DNA from: Pteria penguin
Lineage: Eukaryota; Mollusca; Bivalvia; Pterioida; Pteriidae
NCBI GenBank assembly: GCA_035048485.1
Contig: CM068587.1
Coordinates: 48,940,496-49,004,495, forward strand
Direction of reading: 5' to 3'
Length of the DNA: 64,000 nt
Shown here: piece by piece, positions 56,801 through 64,000 of the stretch
Numbering within the stretch: position 1 is the first letter of the stretch
How the letters are laid out: the number at the start of each line of letters is the position of its first letter
Notes under the pieces: generated by a model
The model's database searches: none
What the model saw: only the letters and a program-made list of their open reading frames with translations
What the model was told of the DNA's origin: nothing
Made by a program: the position numbers and the translations under genes

Positions 56801-59800
56801 ATATCTCATGTATAGATTGTATTGCCCTTATATGGTGCAGTGCAATATGAAACACTCCAGCATCAAAGTGTCAAGAACAGAATATCTCATGTATAGATTG
56901 TATTGTCCTTATATGATGCAGTGCTATACAAAACACGCCAGCATCAAAGTGTCAAGAACAGAATATCTCATGTATAGATTGTATTGCCCTTCTATGGTGC
57001 AGTGCAATACAAAACACTCCAGCATCAAAGTGTCAAGAACAGAATCTCTCATGTATAGATTGTATTGCCCTTATATGGTGCAGTGCAATACAAAACACTC
57101 CAGCATCAAAGTGTCAAGAACAGAATATCTCATGTATAGATTGTATTGTCCTTATATGATGCAGTGCTATACAAAACACGCCAGCATCAAAGTGTCAAGA
57201 ACAGAATATCTCATGTATAGATTGTATTGCCCTTATATGGTGCAGTGCAATACAAAATACTCCAGCATCAAAGTGTCAAGAACAGAATATCTCATGTATA
57301 GATTGTATTGCCCTTATATGGTGCAGTGCAATACAAAACACACCAGCATCAAAGTGTCAAGAACAGAATATTTTATGTATAGATTGTATTGCCCTTATAT
57401 GATGCAGTGCTGTACAAAACACTCCAGCATCAAAGTGTCAAGAACAGAATATCTCATGTATAGATCGTATTGCCCTTATATGGTGCAGTGCAATACAAAA
57501 CCAGCATCAAAGTGTCAAGAACAGAATATCTCATGTATAGATTGTATTGCCCTTACATGGTGCAGTGCAATACAAAATACTCCAGCATCAAAGTGTCAAG
57601 AACAGAATATCTCATGTATAGATTGTATTGCCCTTATATGGTGCAGTGCAATACAAAACCAGCATCAAAGTGTCAAGAACAGAATATCTCATGTATAGAT
57701 CGTATTGCCCTTACATGGTGCAGTGCAATACAAAACACTCCAGCATCAAAGTGTCAAGAACAGAATATCTCATGTATAGATTGTATTGCCCTTATATGGT
57801 GCAGTGCAATACAAAACGAGAATCAAAGTGTCAAGAACAAAATATCATGTATAGATTGTATTGCCCTTACATGGTGCAGTGCAATACAAAATACTCCAGC
57901 ATCAAAGTGTCAAGAACAGAATATCTCATGTATAGATTGTATTGCCCTTATATGATGCAGTGCAATACAAAACCAGCATCAAAGTGTCAAGAACAGAATA
58001 TCTCATGTATAGATTGTATTGTCCTTATATGGTGCAGTGCAATACAAAACACTCCAGTATCATAGTGTCAAGAACAGAATACCTCATGTATAGATTGTAT
58101 TGTCCTTATATGATGCAGTGCAGTACAAAACACTCTAGCATCAAAGTGTCAAGAACAGAATATCTCATGTATAGATTGTATTGTCCTTATATGATGCAGT
58201 GCAGTACAAAACACTCTAGCATCAAAGTGTCAAGAACAGAATATCTCATGTATAGATTGTATTGCCCTTATATGATGCAGTGCTGTACAAAACACTCCAG
58301 CATCAAAGTGTCAAGAACAGAATATCTCATGTATAGATCGTATTGCCCTTATATGGTGCAGTGCAATACAAAACCAGCATCAAAGTGTCAAGAACAGAAT
58401 ATCTCATGTATAGATTGTATTGCCCTTACATGGTGCAGTGCAATACAAAATACTCCAGCATCAAAGTGTCAAGAACAGAATATCTCATGTATAGATTGTA
58501 TTGCCCTTATATGGTGCAGTGCAATACAAAACCAGCATCAAAGTGTCAAAACAGAATATCTCATGTATAGATCGTATTGCCCTTACATGGTGCAGTGCAA
58601 TACAAAACACTCCAGCATCAAAGTGTCAAGAACAGAATCTCTCATGTATAGATTGTATTGCCCTTATATGGTGCAGTGCAATACAAAACACTCCAGCATC
58701 AAAGTGTCAAGAACAGAATATCTCATGTATAGATTGTATTGTCCTTATATGATGCAGTGCTATACAAAACACGCCAGCATCAAAGTGTCAAGAACAGAAT
58801 ATCTCATGTATAGATTGTATTGCCCTTATATGGTGCAGTGCAATACAAAATACTCCAGCATCAAAGTGTCAAGAACAGAATATCTCATGTATAGATTGTA
58901 TTGCCCTTATATGGTGCAGTGCAATACAAAACACACCAGCATCAAAGTGTCAAGAACAGAATATTTTATGTATAGATTGTATTGCCCTTATATGATGCAG
59001 TGCTGTACAAAACACTCCAGCATCAAAGTGTCAAGAACAGAATATCTCATGTATAGATCGTATTGCCCTTATATGGTGCAGTGCAATACAAAACCAGCAT
59101 CAAAGTGTCAAGAACAGAATATCTCATGTATAGATTGTATTGCCCTTACATGGTGCAGTGCAATACAAAACGAGCATCAAAGTGTCAAGAACAGAATATT
59201 TCATGTATAGATTGTATTGCCCTTATATGATGCAGTGCAATACAAAACACTCTAGCATCAAAGTGTCAAGAACAGAATATCTCATGTATAGATTGTATTG
59301 CCCTTATATGATGCAGTGCAATACAAAACCAGCATTAAAGTGTCAAGAACAGAATATCTCATATATAGATTGTATTGCCCTTATATGATGCAGTGCAATA
59401 CAAAACCAGCATCAAAGTGTCAAGAACAGAATATCTCATGTATAGATTGTATTGTCCTTATATGGTGCAGTGCAATACAAAACACTCCAGTATCATAGTG
59501 TCAAGAACAGAATACCTCATGTATAGATTGTATTGTCCTTATATGATGCAGTGCAGTACAAAACACTCTAGCATCAAAGTGTCAAGAACAGAATATCTCA
59601 TGTATAGATTGTATTGCCCGAATATGGTGCAGTGCTGTACAGAACCAGCATGTATAGATTGTATTGCCCTTATATGATGCAGTGCAGTACAAAACACTCC
59701 AGCATCAAAGTGTCAAGAACAGAATATTTTATGTATAGATTGTATTGCCCTTATATGATGCAGTGCTGTACAAAACACTCCAGCATCAAAGTGTCAAGAA

Positions 59801-62016
59801 CAGAATATCTCATGTATAGATCGTATTGCCCTTATATGGTGCAGTGCAATACAAAACCAGCATCAAAGTGTCAAGAACAGAATATCTCATGTATAGATTG
59901 TATTGCCCTTACATGGTGCAGTGCAATACAAAATACTCCAGCATCAAAGTGTCAAGAACAGAATATCTCATGTATAGATTGTATTGCCCTTATATGGTGC
60001 AGTGCAATACAAAACCAGCATCAAAGTGTCAAAACAGAATATCTCATGTATAGATCGTATTGCCCTTACATGGTGCAGTGCAATACAAAACACTCCAGCA
60101 TCAAAGTGTCAAGAACAGAATATCTCATGTATAGATTGTATTGCCCTTATATGGTGCAGTGCAATACAAAACGAGCATCAAAGTGTCAAGAACAGAATAT
60201 TTCATGTATAGATTGTATTGCCCTTATATGATGCAGTGCAATACAAAACACTCTAGCATCAAAGTGTCAAGAACAGAATATCTCATGTATAGATTGTATT
60301 GCCCTTATATGATGCAGTGCAATACAAAACCAGCATTAAAGTGTCAAGAACAGAATATCTCATATATAGATTGTATTGCCCTTATATGATGCAGTGCAAT
60401 ACAAAACCAGCATCAAAGTGTCAAGAACAGAATATCTCATGTATAGATTGTATTGTCCTTATATGGTGCAGTGCAATACAAAACACTCCAGTATCATAGT
60501 GTCAAGAACAGAATACCTCATGTATAGATTGTATTGTCCTTATATGATGCAGTGCAGTACAAAACACTCTAGCATCAAAGTGTCAAGAACAGAATATCTC
60601 ATGTATAGATTGTATTGCCCGAATATGGTGCAGTGCTGTACAAAACCAGCATTAAAGTGTCAAGAACAGAATATCTCATGTATAGATTGTATTGCCCTTA
60701 TATGATGCAGTGCAGTACAAAACACTCCAGCATCAAAGTGTCAAGAACAGAATATCTCATGTATAGATTGTATTGCCCTTATATGGTGCAGTGCAATACA
60801 AAACACTCCAGCATCAAAGTGTCAAGAACAGAATATCTCATGTATAGATTGTATTGCCCTTATATGGTGCAGTGCTATACAAAACACTCCAGCATCAAAG
60901 TGTCAAGAACAGAATATCTCATGTATAGATTGTATTGCCCTTATATGATGCAGTGCAATACAAAACCAGCATCAAAGTGTCAAGAACAGAGTATCACATG
61001 TATAGATTGTATTGTCCTTATATGATGCAGTGCAGTACAAAACACTCTAGCATTAAAGTGTCAAGAACAGAATATCTCATGTATAGATTGTATTGCCCGA
61101 ATATGGTGCAGTGCTGTACAAAACACTCCAGCATCAAAGTGTCAAGAACAGAATATGTCATGTATAGATCGTATTGCCCTTATATGGTGCAGTGCTGTAC
61201 AAAACGAGCATCAAAGTGTCAAGAACAGAATATTTCATGTATAGATTGTATTGCCCTTATATGATGCAGTGCTATACAAAACCAGCATCAAAGTGTCAAA
61301 AACAGAGTATCACATGTATAGATTGTATTGCCCTTATATGATGCAGTGCTATACAAAAAACTCCAGCATCAAAGTGTCAAGAACAGAATATCTCATGTAT
61401 AGATTGTATTGCCCTTATATGGTGCAGTGCAGTACAAAACCAGCATCAAAGTGTCAAGAACAGAATATCTCATGTATAGATTGTTTTGCCCTTATATGAT
61501 GCAGTGCAATACAAAACCAGCATCAAAGTGTCAAGAACAGAATATCTCATGTATAGATTGTATTGCCCTTATATAATGCAGTGCAATACAAAACCAGCAT
61601 TAAAGTGTCAAGAACAGAATATCTCGTGTATAGATTGTATTGCCCTTATATGGTGCAGTGCTGTACAAAACACTCTAGCATCGAAGTGTCAAGAACAGAA
61701 TATCTCATGTATAGATTGTATTGCCCTTATATGATGCAGTGCTATACAAAAAACTCCAGTATCAAGATTTTAGTTTCCTGTAAAGGTTAATATCAATGTG
61801 GATGTGAAACATGGCATGAACGTTCCCAAAAAAAGGCCACTAGACAGGGATGTTTACTTAATAGGTATTGCCATGATTGGTCAAACAAAGAAATCTTATA
61901 AATAATAGATCTTTAAGGTAGTCAAGGTCAAGGTAAAAAGAAAAGAATTATCCAAATAATGTATAACTAGTTTTAAGTCTTTTAAGAGTGTCTTTTTCGT
62001 GTTTCAGGATGACTGA
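50896..62016 (+). CDS. ARPIN: Arpin, Arp2/3 complex inhibitor
   Basis: Six coding exons join in phase to give 705 bp, 234 aa (human 226): 50896-50987, 52182-52257, 52800-52932, 53490-53720, 55062-55225 and 62008-62016. Conserved blocks: MSRIYDD at the start, GNGILLEG in exon 2, HRRTFDGKGKEIEPNFS in exon 3, EAKGSTDRL and the LWLPES and RIKTSGDGPF blocks in exon 4, GASWTD in exon 5, and the acidic tail ending EEDEWDD. Family knowledge: arpin uses this C-terminal acidic/tryptophan motif to bind and inhibit Arp2/3 at lamellipodia, downstream of Rac, slowing cell migration and favouring turning. The last intron (55226-62007, phase 0) splits the tail between W232 and D233, so the final exon holds only two codons plus the stop. 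The start is the first ATG after the divergent promoter and matches the family N-terminus exactly. No defect was seen. Confidence 0.96.
55265..55495 (+). mobile_element. family B SINE in ARPIN intron 5
   Basis: ACAGTAAAAAACAGAGATG, AAAAGATCCCTCACTGCTTT, ATAAATTTCTGTTGAGTGCA and TTGATGTGACATAACATCC are in family order on the plus strand; the tRNA head is decayed. Nothing else is recognised in 55500-56295. Confidence 0.75.
56300..56388 (+). repeat. left flanking direct repeat of the 77/81-bp array
   Basis: The segment with GATGTGAAACATGACATGAA and the following about 40 bp abuts the array. It is closely matched by 61770-61857 on the other side, in the same orientation. This could be the terminus of a host element or a very old tandem copy. 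Confidence 0.75.
56391..61765. repeat. 5.4-kb minisatellite of 77/81-bp units in ARPIN intron 5
   Basis: Roughly 68 head-to-tail units begin TGTCAAGAACAGAATATCTC. Two length classes alternate: 77 bp, and 81 bp with four extra bases (ACTC or similar) after CAAAAC. Longer blocks recur: the sequence around 59140 returns at 60141 (1001 bp), and that at 58343 returns at 59826 (1483 bp), so multi-unit blocks were themselves duplicated. Long open frames of up to about 420 codons run through it because 81 is a multiple of 3; they are repeat artefacts, not genes. Confidence 0.97.
61770..61857 (+). repeat. right flanking direct repeat of the 77/81-bp array
   Basis: This is a direct copy of 56300-56388 with about 15% differences, including GATGTGAAACATGGCATGAA. 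It sits immediately after the last, partial unit. Confidence 0.75.
62008..62016 (+). CDS. ARPIN: ARPIN last coding exon: two Asp codons and stop
   Basis: The sequence TTTCAG|GATGACTGA supplies a good acceptor and the residues DD, completing the family-typical EDEWDD ending. Without this exon, reading into intron 5 gives VRII and then TAA. The exact fit to the conserved tail supports this very short coding segment. Confidence 0.88.
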   Translation, partial: DD

Positions 62017-62340
62017 ATTATTAGCGGCTCATTAAACCAAAGGAACTCCGAGTACAGTGTTTGACTGTGCGATGGATGATTATGTAATCTAGTCGCTAGA
62101 GCATGGGCAATGGAGAACATATAAAGACATGAAGTAAACTTCTTAATTGTATATAACATGCTTATTGGAACATTTAGGACATGTTATGTATGCCAATTTA
62201 TGGATCACTGAAAGACATGCAGCTGTATAATTAGTTTAATCAAGTTCTCATTTGGGAGGAGATGTGACATCAGACAAACCTAGTGATACTGTGGAAATGT
62301 GCAATTGCCATGATACAGATATGTACATTTGTAAAATGTA

Positions 62341-62346
62341 AATAAA
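62341..62346 (+). terminator. ARPIN: possible polyadenylation signal of ARPIN
   Basis: AATAAA lies about 325 bp after the stop codon, the first such hexamer downstream. The stretch between is AT-rich and free of recognised repeats, consistent with a short 3' UTR. Confidence 0.4.
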
Positions 62347-62624
62347 TATGAAGCTAAGAATTGAAGTTATGTGTCATACCTCAACAGCATTTGGCAGTCA
62401 AGGTTATTTTTATGCCCCAGAAGAAAAGATTTAGGGACATCAGTTTTGGCCTGTAAATTTACAAGATTTGAATAATATACAGAATTTGTGAATAGCTGGA
62501 AACAGGCTGGCCAACATTGATGTTTTGAATGACGCTGTTTTTCTTGCGACAAAACCTTTCCATTGGTAATAAAAATTATACTTACTGAAGTTGAACTTTA
62601 CTTTTAACTTCTGAAAAATTGAAC

Positions 62625-63170
62625 ATTAACCTTAACATTTGTAAGGTTAGTTTTAGCTTTGATATTTCACATCAGTAGTCCCTTTCCGTTAGTACCTAAA
62701 GTTTTGATTAATGTCCTTGACCTTTGATTTCCTTCTTAAAAACTTCAACATTGGCCAATAATGTAGTAGGAGACAAAAATATTTTGATGACGATATGGCC
62801 AGACCTCCTTGCTTGGGTCCCAAACTTAAAGCCATGAACAAAATACTAACCAGATGAGAAATGGAGACTATTTTTAACATTTATAACTAAAAATACCAGC
62901 AGTGAGTAGCACATCCAAGAGTTGCATTACACTGAGGCCCTTTGATGCAGTAATATCTGATTTTTTAAAGTCATTAGCAGTTTGGTAGTAATTGATGGAT
63001 GTCATAAAAAAATTTCTCTGTCTCATACCACATTATTGGCCAAATGTTAAATTTTCAAGGAGAAAGTCAAAGGTCAAGGACATTTATCAAAACGAAAGAC
63101 ACTAAAGGAAAGGACTACTAACATGAAATATCAAAGCTAAAGCGTTAACCTTACAAATATTAATGTTGAC
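62625..63170. repeat. long inverted repeat in ARPIN 3' flank
   Basis: Arms of about 150 bp (62625-62778 and 63012-63168) are inverted copies with roughly 80% identity. TTGGCCAATAATGT, TGTCCTTGACCTTTGA and AGCTTTGATATTTCA occur on one arm and their complements on the other. The loop is about 230 bp. It could be a MITE or a single inverted duplication. Confidence 0.85.
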
Positions 63171-64000
63171 CGTCCAAAATTGTCACTATCTGAGGAATGT
63201 AATCAATTTTTATACATAATGTATGAGTTTACTTTTGTTTTTATGTTTTATTTTCCAAGTGAGTATTTTATCAAATAATTAGGTCGTTTCTTTTTCTTCA
63301 CAATTTGCAAATGGTAAATTCGTAAATACAGAAGTGTAATTCAGTTTAACCTTTGACCTGTCTGGGTTAGATGCTCAATTGGGGCTGGAAGGAAATTTTT
63401 CAACTGTATCTGTCCAGTAGATGGTTTAACGGATTGTCTCCACCACTTTTAAATACAAGTATGCAGTATAATTACTCACCTTATTATTCCATTTATCATA
63501 AAACAATAGAATAAAACGGACATGGAATTATAATTAGTAGTTCTCCATATGTAGATAAAAAGGATCAGCCAAAGGTAGAGCGGTCAGCAAAGTACCGGGG
63601 TATAAATTATCTTTAAGTGTTACAGTAGTTTAAAGAGTTTTACGTATAGATATATTGCTATGTATTTAATCAGCATCTTACAATGAATTAATATTGTTAA
63701 TCTACCTCTGGTTGTGCATAAGTGGATATGGTCAGTCCATATTAAAGGACACTGAGAAGCTGGTCGTATTTATCCAATGAAATGCTTTGTCTCCTGACAA
63801 TAAAGGGCAGCTGATCCTGCGTCTCCATCTCTTTCGTTTTCTGTGTAAATAATGAGTCATTACGGTGGCAATGCACATCAATCACAGCAAGAAGTTGTTC
63901 ATTTGTGGAAAACTGTGAAATGGGTCAATACAGATTAGTATATACAGGATGCAAATTGCAGCTTTTGGCATAGAAAGTGATAGAACCAAGTAATAAAGCT
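63171..64000. other. right edge of window, no feature recognised
   Basis: AT-rich sequence with no supported reading frame, repeat family or RNA gene. Confidence 0.5.

Noticed and set aside
56583..59210. Long open frames (371 and 422 codons) of a 27-residue Cys/Tyr-rich repeat
   Set aside because: They run through the 77/81-bp minisatellite inside ARPIN intron 5. 81-bp units keep the frame open by arithmetic, each 77-bp unit shifts it, and similar frames overlap in several phases. No start context, splice or family support.

Overview
The window is nuclear DNA from an animal, most likely a bivalve mollusc. It is AT-rich, and the genes are split by introns with GT-AG borders. The spacers are packed with tRNA-headed SINEs, fold-back elements and minisatellites of the kind common in bivalve genomes. 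The host assignment is an inference from protein similarity and repeat style; no species can be named.

Three protein-coding genes were assembled exon by exon, with every phase checked. (1) A DNAJC4-like J-domain membrane protein lies on the + strand: coding 6316-11604, 6 coding exons, 229 aa. (2) RAB3GAP2, the non-catalytic subunit of the Rab3 GTPase-activating complex, lies on the - strand: coding 50554 down to 16390, 34 coding exons, 1373 aa. (3) ARPIN, an inhibitor of the Arp2/3 complex, lies on the + strand: coding 50896-62016, 6 coding exons, 234 aa. RAB3GAP2 and ARPIN are divergent, with 341 bp between start codons. DNAJC4 and RAB3GAP2 converge across about 4.8 kb of repeat-rich spacer.

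Layout: 1-3800 is intergenic, with a GAT-type microsatellite and a decayed LINE. 3840-3953 is a possible promoter and non-coding first exon for DNAJC4. 6316-11604 is DNAJC4. 11605-16389 is spacer with SINEs and a fold-back MITE. 16390-50554 is RAB3GAP2, with introns holding SINEs, a pogo-like element with another element nested in it, palindromic elements and several minisatellites. 50555-50895 is a shared promoter. 50896-62016 is ARPIN, whose last intron holds a 5.4 kb array of 77/81-bp repeats. 62017-64000 is the ARPIN 3' region with a long inverted repeat.

I found no new enzymatic or defence system. The most unusual signal is structural: in RAB3GAP2 several tandem repeats have grown out of exon-intron borders, so that a piece of exon and its splice site are copied again and again (exons 6, 10, 17, 21 and more weakly 12 and 18). 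At exon 10 the unit is exactly 39 bp and the nearest copies stay in frame. A second oddity is that ARPIN's last exon encodes only the final two acidic residues of its Arp2/3-binding tail, and lies beyond the 6.8 kb repeat-filled intron.
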